A stretch of DNA of 64,000 bases, from the NCBI RefSeq assembly GCF_013141865.1, contig NZ_RCST01000001.1, positions 4,278,001 through 4,342,000 on the forward strand, in the 5' to 3' direction. Below are positions 28,736-40,600 of the stretch, piece by piece. The notes beneath the pieces were generated by a model. That model saw only the letters and a program-made list of their open reading frames with translations, did not search any database and was not told the DNA's origin. A program made the position numbers and the translations under genes. Position 1 is the stretch's first letter, and every line of letters begins with the position of its first letter. The DNA is from Methylomonas sp. ZR1. Lineage in GTDB: Bacteria; Pseudomonadota; Gammaproteobacteria; Methylococcales; Methylomonadaceae.

Positions 28736-29062
28736 CTTCAACAGAACGGTCACCTGATTGTTGGATTGATGATGCTGCGAAAGCTAACGCAGTCTGGCAA
28801 GCCGTGGCATTCTTGTTGTCGCCCATCGCTCTTTGTAGATGAGACTACAAATATTGGAGATGTCACCATGTTTAAGGCAGTCTGTTTTCCACACCTATCT
28901 GCCTAATCGTGCATAGGGACGGGGGCTCGCAATTTTCAAGAACTCGTTTATAGTGCCGTGTCATCGCCGATATAACCGGGTAATGCGAGTTTTATGGCAT
29001 CAACTTTAGCTACGACCGCGCCCCTGGCCCACTAGCATATTGACAGAGTAGGTAAAACTGAC
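28736..29062. other. Intergenic region before the glycosyltransferase gene
   Basis: About 330 bp show no gene-like frame. A small hairpin (TTTGTAG/CTACAAA, about 28832-28851) is followed by GGAG and a 12-codon frame (MFKAVCF...), which is too short to call. The promoter of the glycosyltransferase gene should be here; none is obvious. Confidence 0.4.
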
Positions 29063-30280
29063 ATGAGCCGTATCCTGTTCGCCTGGGAATTGGGCGGTAA
29101 CCTTGGGCATATTACCCGCCAATTGCCGATAGCCCGGCAACTGCGGCGAATGGGACACCAAGTCTTCTTTGTGGTGCGGGACACCGCCGCGGCGGCCCAA
29201 CTACTCACGCCCGAGGGATTTGCTTACGCCCAAGCCCCCGTCAATGTCGACAAGAAGCGGCTTCCCCACCCGGTCAACTACGCCGAAATCCTGATTGCGT
29301 CGGGCTATGCCGACCCGGCGGTTTTGTTGGGCTTGGTGCAGGGCTGGATTAGTTTAATCCGGTTGTTCAAGGCAGATATCATAGTTGTAGACCACGCGCC
29401 CACTGCCCTCGTTGCCGCCCGCCTGACCGGTTTGCCCGCCATCACCATCGGCACCGGTTTTGAAATACCGCCCGGTCATTTGCCACTGCCGTCCATCCGT
29501 CCGTGGGAATTCATCCCAACGGATCGGTTGCTACGAGCCGAACAATACGTCCTGGAGCGGCTGAATGCCCTTGCAACCCCATTACATGGCGGTACTCTCG
29601 AACGCATCACCGATTTATTCCAAGGCGCTCGCAAAGTATTGGCAACCTTCGCCGAATTGGACCATTACGGCATACGCGAGGGCGAAAATTACGTTGGCCC
29701 AATATATACAGGTAGCACAGGCCACGCCATCACTTGGCACCTAATCGACAAACCCCACGTTTTCGCCTATTTGCGGCCTGACGCGCCTGGTTTTGAAAAC
29801 CTGCTTGAAGCCCTATCAAAACTTTCGGCGGAAATCATTGTGGTTGCGCCTGGGACCAAACCCGCTCACATTCAGGCATTTGCCAAGCCAAACTTGCGCA
29901 TCCTCACACAACCCGTCCAAACCGAACAACTTTTTAAAATGACAGACTGCGCCGTGACCACCGGTGGTGCGGGCACCGTGAGTCAATGCCTATTGGCAGG
30001 CATCCCGTTGTTGCTTTTGCCGCAAAATGTCGAGCAGTTTCTGATGGGCCTGCGCGTCGAGGCGTTGGGCGCCGGCATAGCGGTAAGGAACAACCGTCAG
30101 GAACACGATTTCGCTTGGCTATTGGAAGACGTATTAAATAAATCGCGTTACCGGCAATCCGCACAAGCGTTTGCCCAACAATACGCCGGCTATGAGCCCG
30201 GCTGCACCATAGATAAAGTCATTCAGTTGATCGACAACACCTTAAAAACGTCGGCGTGCAGTGACATGAATGCTAGCTAA
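29063..30280 (+). CDS. Glycosyltransferase, MGT/UGT type (GT1-like)
   Basis: This 405-aa GT-B fold protein begins ILFAWELGGNLGHITRQLPIA, the usual start of nucleotide-sugar-dependent GT1 enzymes. The C-terminal sugar-nucleotide site is TTGGAGTVSQCLLAGIPLLLLP, followed by NVEQFLMGLRVEALGAGI. It would transfer a sugar from a nucleotide donor to a small acceptor such as a lipid or secondary metabolite. The acceptor is unknown. It has no operon partner: a repeat array lies upstream and about 700 bp without genes downstream. Its codon use looks ordinary for the window. Confidence 0.85.
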   Translation: MSRILFAWELGGNLGHITRQLPIARQLRRMGHQVFFVVRDTAAAAQLLTPEGFAYAQAPVNVDKKRLPHPVNYAEILIASGYADPAVLLGLVQGWISLIRLFKADIIVVDHAPTALVAARLTGLPAITIGTGFEIPPGHLPLPSIRPWEFIPTDRLLRAEQYVLERLNALATPLHGGTLERITDLFQGARKVLATFAELDHYGIREGENYVGPIYTGSTGHAITWHLIDKPHVFAYLRPDAPGFENLLEALSKLSAEIIVVAPGTKPAHIQAFAKPNLRILTQPVQTEQLFKMTDCAVTTGGAGTVSQCLLAGIPLLLLPQNVEQFLMGLRVEALGAGIAVRNNRQEHDFAWLLEDVLNKSRYRQSAQAFAQQYAGYEPGCTIDKVIQLIDNTLKTSACSDMNAS

Positions 30281-31000
30281 GGCAGTGCAACTCAACTTGC
30301 AGATAAGCGTCGATATGGATTTCTTGTCGAAATAACGGGTGATCTCCGGCTGTTTTTCAAGCAAAAGCTCATTGGCTGCTGAATTTATAGGCTAGATATT
30401 TTTACCCACAGCCGCCCCCTTTTCTGCTAAAAATCGGCGCAATGTTGGTTTACCCAACTTTTTAGAAGCAACGGGTCAGGAATCGCATTCAGCCTGTTTC
30501 GACATCTAACCTAATCCGATTGCCATATGCCGCGCATTTAATGTTCGGCGTTGAGGGATTCGTCTCGGTAAAGCGCCTTTTAGTGGATTCCACACACCTA
30601 TCGTTTTGAGATGCGACTCATATCCCTAGCCGAACACGCCAAATAAAAAAGCAAAACCAATCACACAAGAGCGGTTCGCTAGGCCAAAAACCGAGACTTA
30701 GCTCAAAGATAATTTAAATAAATGGCTGCCGATTGGACTTTTGGACAGGCGTAGCCTAAAAAGCTTTCCGTGATAATGCGCTAACGCGGATTGTTATCGG
30801 CTACATCAGTCGGATGCAATAAAACGCAACAGCCACTCACTTACAGCCTCTAACTACATTTTATGGAACCGATTATTAATAGGGGACGTTCTTACCATAT
30901 GTATACCAACAACCTTTTGTACGATAAATCGATTTGATGCCTTCAGGTCTTTTAGGAAACGGTAACCATTTTGACGATCACGGGAATAACTGAGATTGAT
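30281..31000. other. Long intergenic region upstream of the RTX locus
   Basis: About 720 bp have no supported gene. The base composition becomes AT-rich towards the right end. Promoter and regulatory sites for the secretion locus are expected in the last 150 bp (around 30880-30960), but I cannot define them. No repeat of the 64-bp family and no IS remnant is visible. Confidence 0.4.
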
Positions 31001-31564
31001 ATGAATTTGAATAGTTTGAAAATACGGCGCAATGCCCGCTGGTTATTGCGCCTTACGGCCTTGGTAATAGGACTATTTATTTATCAGAAAATATCAGCAA
31101 ATGATGAACCTATACCTGTTTTTGAGCTAACAGAATCATTTATGGGACAACCTTATTACGTCATCAAAATTTATCGTGATGGTAAAGTCTATTACCATGG
31201 TGATATGGTCTTAGCACGAGGTAAATCAACCCAATCGGTTGGTGTTATCGGTGACCGTTATGCCGAATTAACACAAACGCAGCAAAATGAATTAATCGTA
31301 TACTTTTTATCGATGCCCTTCGAGCTTTCTAAAAAATATGAAATGAAAAGAGGTAATGAAATTACTGGGCACAGAATAAATTACAAAGATTTTTACATGA
31401 GCATCTACATGAATGACCCTGTGTTTTACGCCGTATTAACAAAAAGATTAGATAAATTGATCAATATCCGACAGTGGGTATGCTTTCCGAAAGATCATCC
31501 AGAATACAAGACTTGTTTACTTCGCGATGATGCCCCAGATACTATCGAATCTTTTTTCAAGTAA
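31001..31564 (+). CDS. DUF6438-like exported or membrane-anchored protein next to the RTX protease
   Basis: The protein is 187 aa from the ATG at 31001 (the frame opens at 30971). An N-terminal hydrophobic helix (LLRLTALVIGLFIYQ) ending at ISAND suggests a signal peptide or anchor. The following residues (YYVIKIYRDGKVYYHGDMVLARGKS) have the DUF6438 pattern. Two Cys near the end (VCFPK, TCLLRD) could form a disulfide. It lies 40 bp upstream of the RTX metalloprotease gene on the same strand, so it is probably co-transcribed. An accessory or inhibitor role is possible, but it does not resemble the AprI-type inhibitor. Confidence 0.6.
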   Translation: MNLNSLKIRRNARWLLRLTALVIGLFIYQKISANDEPIPVFELTESFMGQPYYVIKIYRDGKVYYHGDMVLARGKSTQSVGVIGDRYAELTQTQQNELIVYFLSMPFELSKKYEMKRGNEITGHRINYKDFYMSIYMNDPVFYAVLTKRLDKLINIRQWVCFPKDHPEYKTCLLRDDAPDTIESFFK

Positions 31565-31603
31565 CTCATTTTAATTTTTACAATTTTCATCTGGATCAAA
31601 CAC

Positions 31604-34600
31604 ATGGCTGATGTTAACGAAGATCAAATAAAAGCTGCACTTATTAGAAGCAACGGCTGGAATGGCGGCGGAAAATTGAATACCCCTCTAAAACTGACTT
31701 ATAGTTTTGGCGAAAAGAAGATTCCCTATTGGAATGGACTTGATTATGCAATTGGTGAAGTTGTGCCTGGTACATTTGGTAGCCTATCACCGGGTCAAAA
31801 AGCTACTTTTGAAACTGCAGTTAAGCTATGGATGAATGTGGCAAACATTAATCTAATACCAACAAAACCTGACACCGCGTATACCGTTACCAACGGATCA
31901 ACTACATTATCGTTTGGCGATATAGTCGTCGTAGGCGGCGAGCTAAAAGACAATATTTTAGGTTCTACTATATCAGCAACAAGTACTCGATCTGCTGATT
32001 CCGCTGGAGATATTGTTATTGGCAATACCGGGTCGGCAATTTACAAAAACAATCTCCTTCAGCCCGGCCAAACTGGTTTCAATACGATTCTCCATGAATT
32101 GGGCCATGCATTAGGTTTGAATCATCCTGTAGATTACGACGCATTAGATAAGGGCTTACCTTCGTCACTGCCTTTTCTGCCATCTGATCCGGGCCAACGC
32201 TACACCGTTATGTCATACAAACCAGTGACGGGAATATCGGGCTTTTTGGAATGGTGGGCTTCTAAACCCATGCTCTACGATATATTAGCGATACAAACCT
32301 TGTATGGTGTAAATACAACTGAGCCAAAACTTGATAATACCGGGGACAAAGCTTACAAATTCAAAACCGGTGCGGATGCCATCCAAGCAATATGGGATAG
32401 TGGTGGCACTGATACCATTGATGCCCATGAGCAAACCGACTCTGTCACAATCGATCTGCGACCCGGACATTTTAGTTTTGTTGGCACTGACGAAGGCAGC
32501 AGTCAACAGCAAATAGCTATTGCCTACCAAGTTGCAGGCCAAGAAAACAACTGGATCGAAAACGCTATCGGCGGTTCCAAAGACGACCATTTGATCGGCA
32601 ATGCTGGCGACAACCGGCTTGAGGGCGGCGCCGGTGCCGATACATTAATCGGCGGCGACGGGATCGATACCTACGTAATTGAAGGCGACGACATTATCGT
32701 TGACAGCGGTCTAAACAGGATTATTTACCAGGGAAAACTTATTTCCGGTTTGTTTGTCGGTAACGGTAGTGGAACAACCTTTACTTCTCTTGACGGCGAG
32801 ATTATACAGTTCCATTCACCCGGCCATCTGACGCTAAGTGCCGAAGATAGCATAACCTTTCTAAACCAAACTAGCGCTAGTGCATTTGCAGATAACGACT
32901 TCGGCTTTCATCTGCAAGAAACAGCAATCAATATTTCGGGTAGTCTTATTCCCCACGGTGACATCAAACCCCTCGACCAAGACCCCAACACCGACGGTAT
33001 CCAGATTGGCACGGACGCCTTGGGCAACGTCATCGTCGGTACAGAAGCCGATCCGGGCCATGAAGATACTCTCTACGACGACATCGGCAACGACCGGTTG
33101 GAAGGCTATGCCGGCAGCGATATTCTGCTGGCGAATCGCGGTGGCGACAATCTGCTTTACGCCGACCAACAACAAGACTTTCAAGCTCTCTATAGCCAAG
33201 GCCAAACCACAACGGGAACTGGACAACGCGGCGACTTGTTGAGTAGCGGTGCAGGTAGCGATCAACTCTACGGCAGCAATGGCCGAGACGCCCTGGCCGG
33301 TGGCGATGGTGCGGATATTTTGCTCGGTGGCGGCGACGACGATTTGCTCTACGGCGATGGCGGCTTCGTCGGGGTCGGCAGCGGATGGAGTGTCAATGCC
33401 AGTGTACAACTTAGCGGAGCCAACTATCAGGCCTCAACCCTGGGCGGCAATGACATTCTTTACGGCGGTACCGGTAACGATATCCTGAACGGCGGCCAAG
33501 GTAGCGACGTGCTGGATGGCGGTGCCGGGCGCGATATTTTGCAAGGCGGCGACGGCAACGACGTTCTCTACTCTGACGAACAAAACAGCGAGGCCGCCAA
33601 TGGGACGGATCAGGCCAATCTGAGCGGCGACTTTTTGTCGGGCGGTCTTGGCGACGACATGTTGATCGGTGTCACCCTATCCAATGCCTCCACGGGGGAA
33701 TCCGGCGGCAACGACTTGATGCTGGGTGGCGATGGGCAGGACTGGGTCGATGGCGGCGGCGGTGACGACACCCTTTACGGTGATGCCAGCGGCTACGCCA
33801 ACAGCAATTGGGCGGTGATACGCGAATTGACCACGGTCGGTACTACCACGACCGCAAGCGTGCAATTCTCGAATGCGGATGCGACAGACCTAGGGATTGG
33901 TTCTGCTGACACTATTTACGGTGGCGCTGGTAAAGACTGGATTTTTAGCAATCAGGGCGATGATGTTGTCGATGCGGGGATAGACGATGACGTGGTGTTT
34001 GGCGGATTGGGTCAGGACACTATTTTCGGTCGGGACGGCAATGATTTGCTCTTGGGCAACCATGGTATCAGCAGCCAACTCGGCGATGGTTCAGACTACC
34101 TTGATGGGGGTGACGGCGATGATAGGTTATGGGGAGACGGCGGCGATGATGTGCTGCTGGGAGGCTCTGGAAATGATGGGCTGCAAGGGGATGGCAATGG
34201 AACCATTAGCCAAGAACAAGGCGACGATTTGCTGGACGGCGGTGCAGGCAATGACCAGCTCTACGGCGACGGTGGCAACGATACTCTGATCGGTGGAACC
34301 GGAAATGACGATCTCTACGGCGGCTCGGGTTTTGATACCTACATCATCAATGCCGGCGACGGTATCGACCACATCATCGATAGCGATTCCGAGAAAAACA
34401 GCAAGATCATCTTCGGTAATGGCGTGAAGTCGAGCGATGTTAAATTGCGTTTGGGTTCGCTGATGCTCGATCTGGGCAACGGCAACGCCGTGCACATCGA
34501 AAACTTTGACCAGACCGACGTGTTCAACACCTCATCGGTCAGTAGTTTTGAGTTCGCCGACGGTACCACGCTCAGCATAGACCAACTCCTAGCGCGCGGC

Positions 34601-37600
34601 TTCGACCTGGACGGTACCGATCAGAACGATACCGTTCTCGGTACCAATACCACCGACCGCATCAACGGGTTGGACGGCAATGACCAGTTGGTTGGCGGCG
34701 CCGGCAACGACACCCTTTTGGGTGGCGTCGGCGCGGATTATTTGCAGGGTGACGATGGGGATGATTACCTTGACGGCGGGGATGGCGATGACCTTAGCAC
34801 CCAAAATGGTAACGCACTGTTTGACGGCGGTCTTTCGGGTGGGGCCGGTGATGATACGATGTATGGTCGTGCGGGGAAAGATGAACTGGTGGGTGGAGAC
34901 GGCCAAGACCTGCTCGACGGCGGCACGGAAGACGATCTGCTGTTTGGCGAAGCCGGCAATGATCGACTATTAGGTGGGGATGGTGACGATAAACTGAGCG
35001 GCGGAGAAGGCAACGACACGCTCACCGGCGGCGCAGGTGCGGATTTCTTCAATGGTGGCGCCGGTGACGACACCTACCTGGATCTCACTGCGGAAGACGT
35101 AATTTTTGACAACCAAGGCAGCGACACTATCGAATTGTTAGGTGTCAATGGGCTGGCTGGAACTGGCGCCCTTAGCAAAACCGGCAATTCAAGCGTGGCC
35201 GTCACGTTGGATAACGGCGACACACTAAACCTGATCAATGCATTTTATGGCACCCATTACAACCTAAAATTTGCCAATAGTTCGATCATCGACCTTGAGG
35301 CCATGATCGGCAACACCCTCACTACTGCCGTTTCCCTGGGGCTGGACGACAACGGCGGGCGCTTGTACGGTGGTGCCGGGGCGGATAACTTATACGGCGG
35401 TGCGGGCAATGACGCACTTAGCGGTGCCTTGGGTGCTGACAAACTCTATGGCTATGCGGGCAACGACACCCTGAACGGCGGAGCCGGTAACGACATCCTG
35501 GATGCCGGCGCCGGTGACGATACTCTGATCGGCGGTGTCGGCCAGGATTTGTTGTTGGGCGGCGCCGGGAATGACGTGTATCAACTGGATGCCAATGCCG
35601 GTCCCGATCTGATTACCGATAGCCAAGGCCAAAACCTGATCCGTTTCGGTGCCGACCTCGATCAGGCCGCGCTGACTGTTTCGGTTCTAACCATTGCCGG
35701 CCAAACCGCGCTCACCTTGAAACTAGCCGGCGTCGAACTGGCCACTATCACCCAAGGGCTGACAACTTACCGCTTTGAATTGGCCGACGGTAGCCAGATG
35801 AGCGCGGACGAATTCATGTTGAATTTTCGCACCGATGTCGTCACCCAAACCGGCAATGACAGCGACAACAATTTATTCGGCGGACGCGCCGCCGACAGTC
35901 TTTCCGGCAATGCCGGCAACGACACGCTGTGGGGCGGTGGCGGCAACGACCTGCTTTTCGGCGGCTTGGGGGCCGACGACTACCACTATCGACTGGGCGA
36001 CGGCCACGACATCATTCAAGAAACCGATGGCGCCAATGCCAGCCAAAGCTCGCAAGACCGCGTCGTGTTCGGTCCCGGCATCGAGGTAAGCGACGTGGTC
36101 TTTAATCATCGAGCCAACGGTGATCTGTCGCTCAGCGTCGCCGGTCTGGCCGATGCAATCACCGTGGTCGGCTGGTACGCGGATCCGGCTCAGCGTGTGG
36201 AAAATTTTGTGTTTGCCAATGGCCAACAAATTAGCGCCGATAGTCTGCTAGGACTGCCTTTGGCGCCACAGCTTGGTGGTGCCGGCGATGATAATTTGAT
36301 CGGGAGCGCGTTTCGCGACATTCTGCGAGGCGGCAACGGCAACGACCTGTTGAGCGGAAATGGCGGCAACGACGACTTGTATGGCGAGGCTGGCACCGAT
36401 AGGTATGTGTTTGCTATGAACAGCGGCGCCGATCAAATATTCGAAGTGGCCGGCGAAACCTCTATCATCGAACTTAACGATTACGATTTATCGCGCTTGA
36501 CCGGTACCCGCGTCGGCGACGATTTATTGCTGAGTGTCAGCGGTGCTAGTGACAGCATGACTTTGACGGGTTTTTATACGCAAAGTCACAATTGGCAAGT
36601 TAAAACACCGTCAGGTACTTCGCTTAGCGTTGCCGAGCTGCTATCCAACAATGCAGCGTATTTGGCCAGTCGTAGCGAGCTGACAGGCTTGCGGGATCAT
36701 TGGCTCGCGGGTGTTCGAGATAGCGTCACTCAGGCGCAAAAAGCGGCAGGCATGGTAAGCACCGCCGGAGAGATGTCTTTTCAATTTGATATTAGCCAAA
36801 CGGCGACCAGTTACACTCGGGCCAATGGTTACGGTGGGTGGGTTCCGTCGAATGGGGCTAGCTACACGTTTAATCAGCCGGTAGTGGCGATTGGTGGCGT
36901 CAGTTTTATACCTTACGCGAGCGACAACGCTAATATCACCTATGAAGTCGATTCATCCGGCTCCATTCTTAAGAACGTAGTTGTGGACTGGAGCGGGCCG
37001 GAAGTGGCGTCAAGCTCACGCCTATACTCCTCGACAACGGGACACTATCTGTACACGACGGAACAATTAGTTAATATTATTCTATCGCTAGGGGTTAGCG
37101 GTATGGAAAATCCTTATGTGTTTACCGAAACCCCGCTGTATACCGCCACCACCACGACAACCCACTATACAGGCACGGTGCGGTCTATGACGTCTGCGGA
37201 TGGCACTGGTTACAGCGTAGACAATGTTCAGGCGCAAAACTTTTTCCAACTGGGCAGCTATCCGACGACGCTGTCCATGTCCGTAGCGAACTCGGCTATC
37301 ATCATCGACCAAGTCACGGCAGGCGACAGCGATAACACCATTCGTTATTCGGGCGACTTAGGCATTGTGCAAGGCGGGGCCGGCAATGATGTCATTCGGG
37401 TATATGGTTATGGTGTCTCGGTTGGTAATCAGTCGTTCGCTAGCCAACTTTTCTTGGATGGTGGTGTCGGTAACGATTTGATCGTCGGTGGTTTCGGTAG
37501 CGATACCATCGTCGGCGGTAGAGGTGACGACATGCTACGCGGTGAAACGGGGGATGATCGTTACTACTTTCTGGCAGGCGATACAGGCACCGATTTAGTG

Positions 37601-40600
37601 TATGACGTGGGCTATGGTGGACCGGTTGACAATGATACGGTGGTATTCGGTGAAGGTATAACGCTGGCCGATCTTAGCTTCTCGTGGAGTAACGAGATGT
37701 TGCCCGGCTACACTTACGGCGGATATGACGAATCGCGCGTCCGGATGTTTCAAACCCTGGACATCACTTGGCAGCCGGGTTCTGTTGCTAGAGTTGTCAT
37801 GCCCACACCGTTTGTAAATAGTAATGGAACAACCGTCGTCAGCAACGATTGGGAGCAAACCGGCATCGAGTATTTTGAATTTGCCGATGGCAGTCGCATG
37901 AGAATGTCGGAGATGCTGGCATCGGCCAATGTGCCGGTTCGGCCTGCTCTGGGCCGTCCAGGTGACAATATGGTGGCTGGTACGGTGGGCGCTGACGAGT
38001 TGCTAGGATTATCAGGGGCCGACGATTTGTATGGTGGCTTTGGCGCGGATACGCTGATTGGCAACGCTGGCGACGATTGGCTGTTTGGCGGAGCCGGTGA
38101 TGATCGCCTGGAAGGTGGGATGGGTGATGACAGTTATTATTTTCTAGCGGATGAAGTCGGGACAGATTTGCTGTATGACTTGGGATATGCTGGAAACTAT
38201 GGCGGAGGTTATGGCGGAAATAACGACACTGTCGTGTTCGGTGACGGTATCAGTCTATCTAACTTCAATTTTGCTTGGAACGAGGAAGCGCTGACCTCAG
38301 CAGCTGATGGCAGTACTCAGTGGTATCAAACCTTGGATATTACCTGGCAACCGAATTCTACCGTCAGAATCGTCATGCCACGCGCCGATAGAAACGACGC
38401 CGAGAAGATAGGCATTGAATACTTCAAATTTGCCGATGGCAGTCAGATGACGATGGGACAAATGTTGTTGTTGGCTGGGCCATCACCTGAGCATAGTCCT
38501 GTTATTAATAAACCGTTGATCGATCAAGTGGTCACGGAAGATATGCCTTTTTCTTACACTATTCCACAGGATGCATTTGTCGATCTCGATGCCGGAGACA
38601 GCTTGCGTTATAGCTACGATGAATGGCCAAATTGGTTAAGTTTTAATCCGGATACCCGGACTTTTAGCGGAACACCGCCTTTTAGTGGTGCTACGGATCT
38701 TTACTCACCGAGTAATTGGTGGAACGTCACAGTTACGGCCACTGATCGATTCGGTGCTTCGATCAGTAATAGTTTTATGTTGACTGCAAATCCTATTAAT
38801 AAGATCACGGGAACTGAGAATGCAGATATTTTGTCGGGTACCGCATTAGCCGATGAGCTAATCGGTCTGGTCGGTTCTGACATGTTGGCGGGTGGGGCCG
38901 GCACGGATAAGCTGATCGGCGGTTTGGGTGACGATATATTAAACGGTGGAGCTGGTGATGATTTGCTCTATGGCGGTGCTTTAGAAGACAGCGCAGTGGC
39001 CACGCCGATTACTCAGTTAGTGATCAATGCCAAGGCGAGTCTGTTAAACGACGCGGTCGGCGCGCGAATGGATGTTTATATAGACGGTCTTCTTAAAACT
39101 ACCTTCAGTGTCACCAATACCCAAAACTATCAGGCGTACACGGTCGATCCGGCATTGCTGGGTATTGGTGGGCACCGAATTGAGGTGGCTTTCAGCAACG
39201 ATAGTGCAATTGCCGGCCAACCGGGGCAAGACCGCAATCTGTTTGTGAGCGGTATCGTTCTGAATGGCGTGGTTATCGCCTCTAGCGCTAGTGGTGTTTA
39301 TTATGATATTGGCGCTGGGGCTGCGGCGCTGGATTATCAAAATTTGCTTGTCGGCCAAGTGACGATGCCCTGGAACGGAGCCTTGCGTTTTAACCTGGAT
39401 GGCAATGATTGGCTGGATGGAGGCATCGGCGCGGACACACTGATAGGAGGATTAGGGAACGATTTATACATCGTGGACGATGTTGCCGATGTAATCGACG
39501 AGTATATCGATAGCGGTATTGACATGGTGCAGAGCAGCATAGACTACGACCTAAAAAACGCTGCTAATGTTGAAAACCTTATGCTGATCGGAACAGAGGC
39601 ATACGATGGTGTCGGCAATGCGTTAAACAACACTCTATTTGGCAATTTGGTTGATAATTGGCTGGACGGTGGCCTTGGAAAGGATCGTATGGCCGGTGGC
39701 CAAGGCAACGACGTCTATTTGGTCGACAACATTGGCGATATCGTCGTGGAAAACAGCGGCGAGGGCATCGATACCGTGTTGTCGGAGGTGAGTTACAGCT
39801 TGTCCGCCAACGTCGAAAATCTTTCCTTGACCGGTACTGCCGTAATTAATGCCACCGGTAATACGCTGAATAATATCTTGGAAGGTAACGCCGCCAATAA
39901 CACCCTGAATGGCGATGCCGGTGACGACACCCTGAAAGGTCAAGCCGGTAATGACAGCGTTAATGGTGGAGCCGGCAACGATATGCTCTACGGCGGCGAT
40001 GTCATCGATGCCGTACCGGCCACGCTTGTTAACCAATTGGTGATTAACGCCAAGGCCAATTTGTTGAATGACGGCGCCGGTGTTCGGATGGACGTGTATA
40101 TCGATGGCGTGCTGAAAACCACCTTCAGCGTCACCAATACCACTGCTTATCAAGATTACATCGTTGATCCCGGTTTGCTAGGCATCGGCGCGCATCTTAT
40201 CGATATTGCCTTTAGCAACGACGCGGCGATTGCCTCTCCACCTCAAGATCGTAATCTGTATATCAATACCATCAGAGTCAACGGGCAGAGTATTGCAAAT
40301 TCAGCCGACGGCGTTTATTACGATATTGGTGCGGGTGCTGCGGCTTTGGACGGTAAAAACCTGATCGCCGGCCAAGGGGTCATGCCGTGGAACGGCGCGC
40401 TACGTTTCAATCTGGATGGCAATGACCGATTGGACGGTGGAACCGGCGCGGATACGATGGCGGGTGGGTTAGGCAACGACATCTACATCGTTGGTGAAAC
40501 CGGCGATAGCGTGATCGAAGCGGCAAACGCCGGCATTGACCTAACTCAGAGCAGCATCAGCTACGACCTGAACCAGGCGGCGAACGTGGAAAATCTGACC

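Noticed and set aside
31001..31564. AprI-type protease inhibitor
   Set aside because: Its position fits, but size, Cys pattern and sequence do not. It looks DUF6438-like instead.
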